DNA of 64,000 nucleotides from Streptomyces sp. YIM 130001 (GTDB lineage: Bacteria > Actinomycetota > Actinomycetes > Streptomycetales > Streptomycetaceae): positions 124,001 to 188,000 of the forward strand of contig NZ_KZ984560.1 in the NCBI RefSeq assembly GCF_003574445.1, read 5' to 3'. This document shows, piece after piece, positions 16,447-24,571 of the stretch. The notes under the pieces were generated by a model, which was not told where the DNA came from, made no database searches, and saw nothing but the letters and a program-made list of their open reading frames with translations. A program made the position numbers and the translations under genes. Position 1 is the stretch's first letter; every line of letters starts with the position of its first letter.

Positions 16447-16851
16447 CTACAGCCTGCCGACGACCTTGCGGGCCTTGACCCGGACGACCACGCGCTCGCC
16501 GTCGCTGGCCGACGCCGGGTTGAACTCGCCGTACGACTTGCCCGTGTACTTGAGTGCCAGCTCGTCGATCAGTTCCTGGCCGCCCTCGGTGGTGATCTCG
16601 GCGGTGCCGCGGATCTCGGCGTACGTGTACGGGGCGTCGAAGGGCTGCACGACGACCGTGACGCGGGGATCGCGCCGCAGGTTCGCCTCCTTGCGCCGCC
16701 CGATCGTGGTGGAGAACAGCAGGTCCTCTCCGTCCCGCTTCACCCACACCGGTGACACCTGCGGACTGCCGTCCGGCTGGATGGTGGCGACGTTGATGAA
16801 GACGGGGGTGTCGAGAACTTCCTTGAGCTGGTCGGAGAGTTGAGCCGACAT
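16447..16851 (-). CDS. PPOX-class F420-dependent oxidoreductase
   Basis: 134 residues. It is a single split-barrel flavin/F420-binding domain: FINVATIQPDGSPQVSPVWV is the standard first two strands, followed by LLFSTTIGRRKEANLRRDPRVTVVV and YAEIRGTAEI. This is the short pyridoxamine-oxidase-like fold that in actinobacteria commonly binds F420 and reduces unsaturated or quinone-like substrates. The basic GRRKEANL segment fits binding of the cofactor's phosphate. Substrate is unknown. It is a monocistronic gene between the ispF terminator and cysS, starting at ATG 16851. Confidence 0.85.
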   Translation of the reverse strand: MSAQLSDQLKEVLDTPVFINVATIQPDGSPQVSPVWVKRDGEDLLFSTTIGRRKEANLRRDPRVTVVVQPFDAPYTYAEIRGTAEITTEGGQELIDELALKYTGKSYGEFNPASASDGERVVVRVKARKVVGRL

Positions 16852-16882
16852 CGGGGTGCCTTCCTGGCGACGGGGTGCGGGT

Positions 16883-16909
16883 GTTCCGGGCCCGGTCGGG
16901 GCCCGGAAC
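16883..16909 (-). terminator. Terminator after ispD-ispF
   Basis: An 11-bp perfect stem (GTTCCGGGCCC with its complement at 16899-16909) has a 5-base loop, about 70 bases downstream of the ispF stop on the minus strand. Confidence 0.75.
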
Positions 16910-16980
16910 AGGAGCGTAGCCCTCCACCCGCTTCCGGACCCGTTCCCGGATGCGTGCTCGGCCTGGGCGCGGCCCTCGGC

Positions 16981-17514
16981 TCAGACGCGAACGACGAGCG
17001 CCGTCGCCAGCGCCGCCAGGCCTTCCGCCCGCCCGGTCAGACCGAGGCCGTCGGTCGTCGTGCCGGACACCGACACCGGTGCTCCGACCGCGGCGGACAG
17101 TACACGCTGCGCCTCGCCCCGCCGCTTGCCGATCTTCGGCCGTACGCCGATGACCTGGACGGAGACGTTGCCGATGGCGAAGCCGTGGGACCGCACGATG
17201 CGGGCGGCCTCGGCGAGCAGCGAGACTCCCGAGGCGCCGGACCACTCGGGCCGCGAGGTCCCGAAGTGCGCGCCGAGGTCGCCGACACCGGCCGCGGAGA
17301 ACAGCGCGTCGCAGGCGGCGTGCGCCGCGACGTCCCCGTCGGAGTGCCCGGCCAGGCCGTACTCGTCACCGTCCCGGCTCTCCCACTTCAGGCCCGCGCA
17401 CCACAGCTCACGACCGCGCTCGAAGGCGTGCACATCGGTGCCGATGCCGACCAGCGGCAGGCCGGCGGGGGCCGACGGTTCGGCGGGGCTCCCCGCGGGT
17501 GTCTCAGAAGCCAT
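16981..17514 (-). CDS. ispF: 2-C-methyl-D-erythritol 2,4-cyclodiphosphate synthase
   Basis: 177 residues from ATG 17514. Zinc ligands Asp27 and His29 sit in GIGTDVHAFE, and the third region is GLAGHSDGDVAAHA. The LGAHF(G), IGKRRGEAQ and VSGTTTDGLGLTGRAEGL blocks complete the family pattern. It converts CDP-ME 2-phosphate to MEcPP with loss of CMP, the fifth step of the MEP isoprenoid pathway, as a cytoplasmic trimer. The N-terminal about 18 residues are a Pro/Ala-rich extension. Its start lies 11 bases inside the end of ispD, so the two consecutive-pathway enzymes are translationally coupled. Confidence 0.95.
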   Translation of the reverse strand: MASETPAGSPAEPSAPAGLPLVGIGTDVHAFERGRELWCAGLKWESRDGDEYGLAGHSDGDVAAHAACDALFSAAGVGDLGAHFGTSRPEWSGASGVSLLAEAARIVRSHGFAIGNVSVQVIGVRPKIGKRRGEAQRVLSAAVGAPVSVSGTTTDGLGLTGRAEGLAALATALVVRV

Positions 17515-18310
17515 CGTCGGTCCTCCTGCGTGCGAGTACGGCCTCGGCCAGTACGAGATCGAGCGGCCGGGTGACCTTGAACGCCTCTTCGTGGCCCGGC
17601 ACCACGACGACCGGGTGCCCGAGCTGCTCCACCATGCCGGCGTCGTCCGTGGCGCCCTCACCGTTCAGAGCCACGGCCCCGTGCGCGCGCTGCAGCACGG
17701 CACGGTCGAAGCCCTGCGGTGTCTGCACGGCGCGCAGCCGGGACCGTACGGGAGTGGCGACCACCGGTTCCGCCGCACCTGGCGCACCGGGCTCGACCTC
17801 CTTGACCGTGTCGGCCAGCGGCAGTGCGGGGACGACGGCGGGCGCACCGGCGCGCTGCGCCTCGACGACGGCGTCGACGGTGTCCACGGGGACGAGCGGA
17901 CGGGCGGCGTCGTGCACCAGGACGGAGCCGATGCCGGGCGGCAGTGCCTCGAGTCCGGCGCGGACCGACTCCTGACGGGTGTCGCCGCCGGGGACCACGA
18001 GCAGTTCGGCACGGGACGCGGGCAGGTGGTCGTCGAGCAGGGTCTTCACCTCGTCGACGCCGTCCGCGGGCGCCACCACGACGACGAGGGAGACGGCGCG
18101 GGAGGCGGCCATCGCACGGACCGCGTGGATCAGCATCGGGGTGCCGTCGAGCGTCCGCAGCGCCTTGGGGGCGCCGGGGCCGAGCCGTACGCCGCGGCCG
18201 GCCGCGGGGATGACCGCGGCAGTGGCCGGCGCGGTGGACCGAGCCTCGTCCGCGGGCCGCGCGAGCGGCGTCCGGGTCGGCTCGGAGCGGGGGCTGGCTT
18301 CGTCTGACAT
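17504..18310 (-). CDS. ispD: 2-C-methyl-D-erythritol 4-phosphate cytidylyltransferase
   Basis: 268 residues from ATG 18310 (MSDEASPRSEP). An upstream in-frame start at 18484 would add 58 low-complexity residues and overlap the carD terminator, so I reject it. The CTP-binding signature is AAVIPAAGRGVRLGPGAPKAL. VHDAARPLV and TPQGFDRAVL are the conserved substrate-site motifs, and DDAGMVEQLGHPVVVVPG matches the C-terminal family block. It joins CTP and MEP to form CDP-ME. The first about 30 residues are a poorly conserved extension. It forms an operon with ispF; carD upstream is separated by a strong hairpin. Confidence 0.93.
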   Translation of the reverse strand: MSDEASPRSEPTRTPLARPADEARSTAPATAAVIPAAGRGVRLGPGAPKALRTLDGTPMLIHAVRAMAASRAVSLVVVVAPADGVDEVKTLLDDHLPASRAELLVVPGGDTRQESVRAGLEALPPGIGSVLVHDAARPLVPVDTVDAVVEAQRAGAPAVVPALPLADTVKEVEPGAPGAAEPVVATPVRSRLRAVQTPQGFDRAVLQRAHGAVALNGEGATDDAGMVEQLGHPVVVVPGHEEAFKVTRPLDLVLAEAVLARRRTDDGF

Positions 18311-18481
18311 CTGGTCCGCGTTCAGGTTTGTTTCCTCGGGCGGGTTGGGTATGGCCACAACAGTGCGGGGCTCGACGTCCCGGCCGGGACCCTTCCGTGA
18401 CATCCGGCCGGAGACGGGGACGCCCGTGGTCTGAGCCCGGCACTCTCCCCCAGCGCCTTCGGGCGCTCGGGAAAGCGCAGA

Positions 18482-18528
18482 CATGCCGCGGTGCCCGGCG
18501 ACCAGAGGTCAGCGGGCACCGCGGCATG
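18482..18528 (-). terminator. Terminator after carD
   Basis: A 16-bp perfect stem (CATGCCGCGGTGCCCG with its complement at 18513-18528) has a 15-base loop, 45 bases past the carD stop. It separates carD from ispD-ispF. Confidence 0.85.
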
Positions 18529-18572
18529 GTGTTGCACGCATGGTGGTGCGTTACAGCAGGTGGTGCTTTGCG

Positions 18573-19055
18573 TCAGGACGCGAGGACCTCGTCGAGCAGG
18601 GCCTCGGCCTTGTCCTCGTTGGTGTTCTCCGCGAGAGCGAGTTCACTCACCAGAATCTGCCGTGCCTTGGCGAGCATGCGCTTCTCACCTGCAGACAGAC
18701 CGCGCTCACGCTCCCGGCGCCACAGATCACGGACAACTTCCGCGACCTTGATGACATCACCCGAGGCGAGCTTCTCGAGATTTGCCTTGTAGCGGCGTGA
18801 CCAGTTCGTGGGTTCTTCGGCATACGGTGCGCGAAGCACCTCGAAGACCCGGTCCAGACCGTCCTGACCGACAACGTCGCGAACGCCGACGAACTCCGCA
18901 TTGTCTGCCGGTACGCGAACCGTCAGGTCGCCCTGGGCGACCTTCAGCACCAAGTAGGTCTTGTCCACGCCTTTGATCTGGCGAGTTTCGATGGCCTCGA
19001 TCAGCGCGGCCCCGTGATGGGGATAGACCACGGTGTCGCCAACCTTGAACGTCAT
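18573..19055 (-). CDS. carD: CarD-family RNA polymerase-binding regulator
   Basis: 160 residues. The N-terminal RNAP-interacting Tudor-like domain begins FKVGDTVVYPHHGAALIEAIE. The C-terminal helical DNA-binding domain includes the conserved Trp in EEPTNWSRRYKANLEKL, followed by GDVIKVAEVVRDLWRRERERGLS. CarD (CdnL) binds the RNAP beta subunit and stabilises open complexes at sigma-HrdB promoters, including rRNA promoters, and is essential in mycobacteria (family knowledge). Length and start match the family exactly. A 719-bp gene-free region upstream and a dedicated hairpin downstream make it monocistronic. Confidence 0.95.
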   Translation of the reverse strand: MTFKVGDTVVYPHHGAALIEAIETRQIKGVDKTYLVLKVAQGDLTVRVPADNAEFVGVRDVVGQDGLDRVFEVLRAPYAEEPTNWSRRYKANLEKLASGDVIKVAEVVRDLWRRERERGLSAGEKRMLAKARQILVSELALAENTNEDKAEALLDEVLAS

Positions 19056-19774
19056 GTGACAGGTACCCCTTCCGTGGCTATCCAGAGTAACACGAGAATC
19101 GCGGGTTCTGAATGGCGTTTTCGCAGGTCAGGGCATATCTCAGGGCTTGACAACAGTGACAGGAACGTGCTGCGAAGGCTTTGCGGAAGCGGGTATTCGC
19201 AGGTCGGAGCCGATGTCCGTGGAAGCCGAAACGCGCGCGTTACATCCTTCGGGGACCCCTCCGCGGGGAGCAAACGTCCCGGTTTGCCCCTCGAAGGATG
19301 CACGCATCTCGCTACTCCGTTCGACGTCCACAGAGAGATCCGGGACACGAACCGCGTGAATCCGGAATTGATCACCGGGCCGATCGGCGGAGAGGTCGAG
19401 AGAGGCGCCGGAGAGGGACGGCAGAGTCATCCGTAGATCACTCCGGATGACGATCGCGGGCATCACGGAGAGAGGCCGCAAGATCCGCCGATGATCAATT
19501 CTCCGTACCGCCACGCATTCCTTACGGGAAATCCGCAGCCGGATCGTGGCGACGACTATGTGAAAGCCGAACGAACTTCGAACGGCCGACGCGAAACAGA
19601 ATCGGCCGACGCGGTACGGCCCTCCCCTCCGACGCCGCCGATCCGGTGGCAGGTGCGAAGGGGCGGGTCGGGTGCGAGGGCGGGAGGACGGCTCGGTAAT
19701 CTAAGGCCGCTGACAGACCAACAGGCGGCTGTGACACCCGGTCCGCCCGCCCGAGTTCAAGGAGTTGCCGCGCC
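19056..19774. other. Long gene-free region upstream of carD with a nested hairpin
   Basis: This is the longest intergenic stretch in the core part, less GC-rich than its neighbours. No frame has convincing bias. At 19243-19300, arms CATCCTTCG (19243-19251) and CGAAGGATG (19292-19300) enclose a second stem (GGGGAGCAAAC with GTTTG-CCCC, about 19265-19290). The carD promoter must lie at the left end and the promoter for the lipoprotein gene at the right end (RBS AAGGAG ten bases before GTG 19775). I see no tRNA or known riboswitch. Confidence 0.5.
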
Positions 19775-20518
19775 GTGAGCCTCCCCCAAACTGCTGCCGG
19801 GGGTGTCCGCACCCTCCGCCGCGGCGCCATCGCCGCCTCCGTTCTCGCCCTGTCGATCGGCGCCCTCACCGCGTGCAGCGCCGGCAACAACGCGCAGACG
19901 CTCGGGGTGCAGCCGGACGACGCGGCCGCCACCGTCGACGACATCCAGGTGCAGGGCGCGATGGTCGTCACGCAGCCCGACCTGAAGTCGACCGGGCCTG
20001 CCGCGGTCGCCGCGACGATCTACAACAACGGCGACAAGGCCCAGACCCTGGACTCGATCACCGTCGACGGGACGCCCAAGGCGGCGACCCTGAAGCCCGC
20101 GAAGGGCGGCGGCAAGATCACCGTCCCGGCGGACGGCTACGTCGTCATCGGCGGTGCCGAGAACGCCTCCGCGGTACTGCCCAGCAGCCGCGGCTCCGTG
20201 GTCGACGGCAACGCCCAGCGCGTCACCTTCACCTTCAGCAAGACCGGCAAGGTCCAGCTGCGGACCTTCGTGGTCCCGGCCAAGAGCTACTTCGGCCAGG
20301 TCGGCCCGACCGAGATCCCCAAGGCTCCGGACGCCAAGCCCAGCAAGCCCGCCAGGCCCACCGACGGCACGACACCCGCCGACGGCGAGCAGCCGTCCGG
20401 CGATGCCACGCCGACGGACGGCGCCACGGGCGCGGGAGCAGGCGACGGAGAGGGCACGGGAGCCGGCACCGGCGCCGGGGCAGCCGACGGCGCCGCCTCG
20501 AACGACGCCGGGCACTGA
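19775..20518 (+). CDS. Lipoprotein with beta-sandwich-like domain, unknown function
   Basis: 247 residues from GTG 19775, with AAGGAG upstream. A lipobox (L31-T-A-C34) follows a basic N-region (RTLRRG) and a hydrophobic core (AASVLALSIGAL), so it should be lipidated at Cys34 and tethered outside the membrane. Residues about 45-185 alternate short strands (QVQGAMVV, AAVAATIYNNGDKAQTLDSITV, GYVVIGG, VTFTFSKTGKVQLRTFVV), resembling the immunoglobulin-like fold of copper-chaperone PCuAC relatives, but no Met/His copper motif is visible. The C-terminal 60 residues are Pro/Thr then Gly/Ala/Asp low complexity. It converges on phoP, and the pairing is conserved in Streptomyces as I recall. Function unknown. 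Confidence 0.8.
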   Translation: MSLPQTAAGGVRTLRRGAIAASVLALSIGALTACSAGNNAQTLGVQPDDAAATVDDIQVQGAMVVTQPDLKSTGPAAVAATIYNNGDKAQTLDSITVDGTPKAATLKPAKGGGKITVPADGYVVIGGAENASAVLPSSRGSVVDGNAQRVTFTFSKTGKVQLRTFVVPAKSYFGQVGPTEIPKAPDAKPSKPARPTDGTTPADGEQPSGDATPTDGATGAGAGDGEGTGAGTGAGAADGAASNDAGH

Positions 20519-20566
20519 GCCTCGGAGCTCCCGGCCACGCACCGTCCGGCCGGGAGGTCCGAGTAC

Positions 20567-20605
20567 GCCGAGGGCCCCACCGCCACAAGCGGTGGGGCCC
20601 TCGGC
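20567..20605. terminator. Bidirectional terminator between lipoprotein gene and phoP
   Basis: A perfect stem of about 17 bp begins GCCGAGGGCCCCACCGC and has a 5-base loop. It lies about 50 bases past the lipoprotein stop and 28 bases past the phoP stop, serving both convergent units. Confidence 0.85.
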
Positions 20606-20632
20606 ATGGGCAGGGCCGGCGGCCGGTGAGGC

Positions 20633-21313
20633 CTACGGCTCGAACTTGTAGCCCAGGCCGCGCACGGTCACCAGGTAGCGCGGGGCGCCCGGGTCCGGCT
20701 CGAGCTTGGCGCGCAGGCGCTTGACGTGGACGTCGAGGGTCTTGGTGTCGCCCACGTAGTCGGCGCCCCAGACGCGGTCGATGAGCTGCATCCGCGTCAG
20801 CACACGGCCGGCGTTGCGCAGCAGCATCTCCAGGAGGTCGAACTCCTTCAGCGGCAGGTCGACCTTGGAGCCGGAGACGGTGACCACGTGGCGGTCGACG
20901 TCCATCCGGACGGGTCCGGCCTCGAGGGCGGCAGGCGTGACCTCCTCGGGCTCACCGCGGCGGCGCAGTACGGCGCGGATGCGGGCGACCAGTTCGCGCG
21001 AGGAGAAGGGCTTCGTCACGTAGTCGTCGGCCCCTATCTCCAGGCCGACCACCTTGTCGATCTCGCTGTCCTTGGCGGTCACCATGATCACCGGGACGTT
21101 GGAACGGCCACGCAGCTGACGGCAGACCTCGGTGCCGGGCAGGCCGGGGAGCATCAGGTCGAGCAGGACCAGGTCGGCGCCGTTGCGCTCGAACTCGTCG
21201 AGCCCGTCGGGCCCGGTGGCGGCTATGGCCACCTCGAACCCTTCCTTGCGGAGCATGTAGGACAGAGCGTCGCTGAAGGATTCCTCGTCCTCGACGACGA
21301 GCACTCGGGTCAC
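20633..21313 (-). CDS. phoP: Phosphate-responsive response regulator PhoP
   Basis: 226 residues. It is an OmpR-type regulator: a receiver domain with acidic pocket VVEDEE (8-11) and phospho-Asp52 in LVLLDLMLPG, conserved Lys in YVTKPFSSREL, then a winged-helix DNA-binding domain (about 130-226, ending RLRAKLEPDPGAPRYLVTVRGLGYKFEP). It activates phosphate-scavenging genes on phosphate limitation and represses nitrogen and antibiotic genes by binding PHO boxes (established in Streptomyces). It overlaps phoR by 4 bases and is co-transcribed from the divergent phoR/phoU promoter region, which contains two PHO boxes, so it is expected to autoregulate. Confidence 0.96.
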   Translation of the reverse strand: MTRVLVVEDEESFSDALSYMLRKEGFEVAIAATGPDGLDEFERNGADLVLLDLMLPGLPGTEVCRQLRGRSNVPVIMVTAKDSEIDKVVGLEIGADDYVTKPFSSRELVARIRAVLRRRGEPEEVTPAALEAGPVRMDVDRHVVTVSGSKVDLPLKEFDLLEMLLRNAGRVLTRMQLIDRVWGADYVGDTKTLDVHVKRLRAKLEPDPGAPRYLVTVRGLGYKFEP

Positions 21314-22617
21314 GGAAGGACCTCCGGGGCAGGAAGCGGCTCACGGGTCTCGCGAGTCACGCGGTGGGTCGAGCGGTCTGCGGGACGGTCCTCTTCGTCG
21401 AGGTCCGCGTCCTCGTGGTGGAGCGGCTTGCGGTCGCGTGCGGAACCCGCCTCGGGCAGCCGCAGGGTGAAGGTGGAGCCCTGTCCCTCCGAACTCCACA
21501 CGGTGACCTCCCCGCCGTGCGAGGCGGCCACGTGCTTGACGATGGCGAGGCCGAGGCCGGTGCCGCCGGTGGCCCGCGAACGAGCGGGGTCGACCCGGTA
21601 GAAGCGCTCGAAGATGCGCTCCTTGTCCCGGTCGGAGATGCCGATGCCCTGGTCGGTCACGGCCAGCTCGATCAGCTCGCCGCCGGAGGCGCTGACGCGG
21701 CGGGCGGCTATGCCCACGCGGGTGCGGGCCGGGCTGTAGTTGACGGCGTTCTCGACGAGGTTGCCGAGGGCGCCGACGAGTTGGCCGCGGTGGCCCCATA
21801 CGTAGAGGCCGTTGGTCCGGGGGGATCCCTCGGCGCCGTTGCCGATGTTGGAGGCCATGGTGATCTGCTTGGCGGAGGCCTGGTGGCGGCAGCGGTCGAT
21901 GGCCTCGGCGACCAGTTCGTCGACGCGTACGGGTTCGGCGTCCTCCAGGGGGTCGTCGTTCTGCACGCGCGAGAGGTCGATCAGTTCCTGGACCAGATTG
22001 GTCAGCCGGGTCGCCTCGACCTGCATCCTGCCGGCGAAGCGCTCAACGGCCTCGGGGTCGTCGGCGGCGTCCATGACGGCCTCGGAGAGCAGCGAGAGGG
22101 CGCCCACGGGGGTCTTGAGCTCGTGGCTGACGTTCGCCACGAAGTCGCGGCGTACGGCCTCGATACGGCGGGCCTCCGTGAGGTCCTCGACCAGGAGCAG
22201 CACGAGGCGGGAGCCGAGCGGGGCCACGCGCGCGGAGACGGCGAGTGCCTCCCCCCGGCCGGTGCCACGGCGCGGCAGGTCCAGCTCGACCTGTCGTATC
22301 TCGCCGTCCCTGCGGGTGTCGTGGGCCATCTTGAGCATCGGGTCGACGGCGAGCTTGCCGCCGCGCACCAGGCCGAGGGCGTACGCGGCCGAGCTGGCCT
22401 TGACGACGGCGTCGGCCTCGTCGAGCACCACTGCGGAGGAGCGGAGCACGGAGAGGACCGTGTCCACGCCCGGAGGCAGGACAGGGTCGATGTGCAGAGA
22501 GGTTCTGGTGGGGCGCTTCTGCTCGCGTTCGCTCCAGCGGAACGCCAGCGTGGCGACCACCCCGGTACACACGCCGGCGATCGCAGCCGCTGCGGCGACC
22601 GCCGCGTTCACGTCCAT
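21310..22617 (-). CDS. phoR: Sensor histidine kinase PhoR
   Basis: 435 residues. A single N-terminal membrane helix (about 5-26, VAAAAAIAGVCTGVVATLAF) leads to a PAS-like region (about 60-140). The dimerisation domain has phospho-acceptor His165 in FVANVSHELKTP. The ATPase domain has the N-box NAVNYSP, the G1 box DQGIGISDRDKERIFERFYR and the G2 box GGTGLGLAIVKH. The short extracytoplasmic segment indicates that the signal reaches it through the phosphate transporter and PhoU and not by direct binding (family knowledge). The last about 30 residues are charged and variable. It is the first gene of the phoR-phoP operon and divergent from phoU. Confidence 0.96.
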   Translation of the reverse strand: MDVNAAVAAAAAIAGVCTGVVATLAFRWSEREQKRPTRTSLHIDPVLPPGVDTVLSVLRSSAVVLDEADAVVKASSAAYALGLVRGGKLAVDPMLKMAHDTRRDGEIRQVELDLPRRGTGRGEALAVSARVAPLGSRLVLLLVEDLTEARRIEAVRRDFVANVSHELKTPVGALSLLSEAVMDAADDPEAVERFAGRMQVEATRLTNLVQELIDLSRVQNDDPLEDAEPVRVDELVAEAIDRCRHQASAKQITMASNIGNGAEGSPRTNGLYVWGHRGQLVGALGNLVENAVNYSPARTRVGIAARRVSASGGELIELAVTDQGIGISDRDKERIFERFYRVDPARSRATGGTGLGLAIVKHVAASHGGEVTVWSSEGQGSTFTLRLPEAGSARDRKPLHHEDADLDEEDRPADRSTHRVTRETREPLPAPEVLP

Positions 22618-22690
22618 GCCCCCAGGTTAGGCATGGGTCAGGGGCGGGCCACAGCCGTCCGCCTGTCATCTCGGACACTCGTCGCCGAGA

Positions 22691-22723
22691 GTTCACCGAC
22701 GGTACGGGGTTGGTTCATTTGGG
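22691..22723. promoter_or_regulatory. PHO box 1
   Basis: Three contiguous 11-base direct-repeat units: GTTCACCGACG, GTACGGGGTTG and GTTCATTTGGG. The first and third carry the conserved GTTCA core of Streptomyces PhoP boxes, and the 11-bp spacing is exact. The site lies 74 bases upstream of the phoR start. Confidence 0.8.
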
Positions 22724-22795
22724 TGGCTCTGCAGCTGGACGAACCGGGCACCCACGCGCGGGAGGGGCGGTAGAGGACGTTCCGCGTCGCCCAGA

Positions 22796-22828
22796 GTTCA
22801 CCTCGACGACCAGGTTGATTCATACCGG
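22796..22828. promoter_or_regulatory. PHO box 2
   Basis: Again three 11-base units: GTTCACCTCGA, CGACCAGGTTG and ATTCATACCGG. The outer two carry the (G/A)TTCA core. It is 80 bases upstream of the phoU start, on the phoU side of the divergent region, so each operon has its own box. Confidence 0.75.
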
Positions 22829-22908
22829 GTGCCGGTAACGGTCGCGTTCGGACCCCACCGTGGGAGCGTGGGGAGTCAGAGCCCCGGACGTACGAGAGAG
22901 GGACATCC

Positions 22909-23592
22909 ATGCGGGACGCGTACCACGAGGAACTGGACTCGATCGGCGAAGGCCTCGTCGAGATGGCCCGGCTCGTCGGCTCGGCGATCGGGCGCGCCAC
23001 CACGGCCATGCTCGACGCCGACCTGAAGCTGGCCGAGAGTGTGATCGCCGCCGACCAGAAGGTCGACGATCTGCAGCACGACCTGGAGGCACGGGCGATA
23101 GCCCTGCTCGCCCGGCAGCAGCCGGTGGCCACCGATCTGCGCATCGTCGTCACCTCGCTGCGGATGAGCGCCGACCTGGAGCGTTCCGGCGACCTCGCGC
23201 AGCATGTCGCGAAGCTGGCCAGGCTCCGCTTCCCCGAGTCGCCCGTGCCGCACGACCTGCACGCCACGCTCCTCGAGATGGGGCAGCTCGCGCAGCGGCT
23301 CATGGCCAAGGCGGCCGAGGTCATCATCACCAAGGACATCGATCTGGCGCTGCAGCTCGAGCAGGACGACGACGAGATGGACCTGCTGCACCGCACGCTC
23401 TTCCAGCACCTGATGGACGACCGCTGGAAGCACGGCATCGAGACGGCGGTCGACGTGACGCTGCTCGGCCGCTACTACGAGCGGTTCGCGGACCACGCGG
23501 TGTCGGTCGCGAAGCGTGTGGTCTACCTGGTCACCGGTGAGCACGCGGACGAGCTCCAGGCGGGCGGGGCGCAGCCGGTGGAAGGGGCCTGA
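22909..23592 (+). CDS. phoU: Phosphate transport system regulator PhoU
   Basis: 227 residues from ATG 22909. Two tandem three-helix PhoU repeats are visible. The first begins RDAYHEELDSIGEGLVEMARLVG and contains DDLQHDLEARAIALLARQQP, and the second contains VIITKDIDLALQLEQDDDEMD. Metal-binding E/DxxxD motifs lie in LAESVIAADQKVDDLQ and in the second-repeat equivalent. The C-terminal GRYYERFADHAVSVAKRVVYLVTG is diagnostic. PhoU links the Pst transporter to PhoR and keeps the regulon off in high phosphate. It is divergent from phoR across two PHO boxes. The pst genes are not in this window. Confidence 0.95.
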   Translation: MRDAYHEELDSIGEGLVEMARLVGSAIGRATTAMLDADLKLAESVIAADQKVDDLQHDLEARAIALLARQQPVATDLRIVVTSLRMSADLERSGDLAQHVAKLARLRFPESPVPHDLHATLLEMGQLAQRLMAKAAEVIITKDIDLALQLEQDDDEMDLLHRTLFQHLMDDRWKHGIETAVDVTLLGRYYERFADHAVSVAKRVVYLVTGEHADELQAGGAQPVEGA

Positions 23593-23739
23593 GGCCGGGC
23601 CGGGCGGTTCCCGCGAGGGGCGCGCAAGGCGCGGTCGGCCCGGACGAGAGCCTCCGTGCGCCGTTGATGCGCCTCGGGAGCTGGGCATGAACTGGGCGTA
23701 GGCAACTGCGCCTTCGTGGCGCACGACGAGGAGGGTCCC

Positions 23740-23895
23740 ATGGCCGACACCCCCACGCCCGACGCCCCACAGGAACCCGCGTCCACGGCCGAACCGGCCG
23801 GGGCTCTGCACCTCCCCCTGCTCGCCGCGTGCGGATGCGGTTCGGGCTGCGGCTGCGGCTGCCAGCAGGGGGCGCCCTGTCAGTGCGGCGGCTGA
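23740..23895 (+). CDS. 51-residue cysteine-rich small protein
   Basis: ATG 23740 follows a near-perfect ribosome site (GAGGAGGG, 5 bases upstream) and the frame stops at 23895. The first 28 residues are Pro/Ala/Thr-rich (MADTPTPDAPQEPAS...). The C-terminus packs seven Cys into 19 residues (C31, C33, C37, C39, C41, C47, C49) in CxC...CxCxC...CxC, with Gly between. This spacing suggests soft-metal binding in a metallothionein-like way or a modified-peptide precursor, but neither can be shown. It lies 147 bp downstream of phoU on the same strand. The strong ribosome site and periodic Cys codons support a real gene. Confidence 0.65.
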   Translation: MADTPTPDAPQEPASTAEPAGALHLPLLAACGCGSGCGCGCQQGAPCQCGG

Positions 23896-24008
23896 CGCAG
23901 CTGCCGATCGGCTGATGCGCGCGGGCCGGGCTGGCCCAGGCGGGCCGGCGCGGGCTTCTCCGTACGGGCCGGAGCCAGCTTCTCCGTACGGGCGGGAGCC
24001 GCTCGCGA

Positions 24009-24105
24009 GGTCAGAGCCGTTCCGTGTGGTCAGCGCTGTTCCGTGCGGTCAGCGCCGTTCCCGTGCGGTCAGCGCTGTTTCCGCGCCGTCAGAGCTGCTC
24101 CGCGC
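24009..24105. repeat. Five 19-20 bp tandem repeats
   Basis: Units GGTCAGCGCTGTTCCGTGC-like begin at 24009, 24028, 24047, 24067 and 24087 and diverge by one to four bases. The last unit overlaps the 3' end of the neighbouring SnoaL-like gene and supplies its final codons. Confidence 0.85.
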
Positions 24106-24571
24106 GGAGTGCTTGGCGGAGGTCACGGGTCAGGTCGTCGGCGGCCTCGGGATCCTCGTCGAAGGCGGCCGGTGTGTTCTGGAACAGCGCGACGTGCCAC
24201 CGGCCCGCCGCCCCGTCCCGTACGGCGACCAGGGACTGGACGGCGTGCGCGGCCGGATTGAGGTCCGTGCCTCCGGGCGGGACCATGCCCGCGTCGGCCC
24301 GCAACAGCGCGCTGTCCGCCCCCAGCGGGCGGACCTCCCGCACCAGGGCCACGTAGGCGGCGGGATCGTGGGCGTCGAAGAGGCCGGTCAGGTGGTCCTC
24401 GATCGCCTCGCGCCCGAGGACTGTGCTGCCGTCGAACCCGATGCTGGCGCCGTCCTCGGTGAAGTGGCCGGCGAATCCGGCGGCGTCGCGGGCGTTCCAG
24501 CTCGCGAGCAGCGAGCGGTGCAATGCCTCCGGGTCCGGCATCCCGACCACGGAATGGGTACTTCCGGTCAT
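24089..24571 (-). CDS. SnoaL/NTF2-like protein (SgcJ/EcaC type)
   Basis: 160 residues from ATG 24571 (MTGSTHSVVG), chosen over an upstream start at 24703 because a GGGAGG ribosome site precedes it. The single NTF2-like cone domain begins ALHRSLLASWNARDAAGFAGHFTEDGASIGFDG, followed by LGREAIEDHLTGLF and WHVALFQNTPAAF. Such proteins are small cyclases, isomerases or binding modules; catalytic residues vary and none can be assigned here. It is divergent from a TerD-domain gene. The 3' end runs into a tandem repeat, so the last residues (LRAEQL) may not be conserved. Confidence 0.8.
   Translation of the reverse strand: MTGSTHSVVGMPDPEALHRSLLASWNARDAAGFAGHFTEDGASIGFDGSTVLGREAIEDHLTGLFDAHDPAAYVALVREVRPLGADSALLRADAGMVPPGGTDLNPAAHAVQSLVAVRDGAAGRWHVALFQNTPAAFDEDPEAADDLTRDLRQALRAEQL

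Noticed and set aside
18311..18484. Longer N-terminus for IspD
   Set aside because: Low-complexity sequence that overlaps the carD terminator; ATG 18310 gives the family length.
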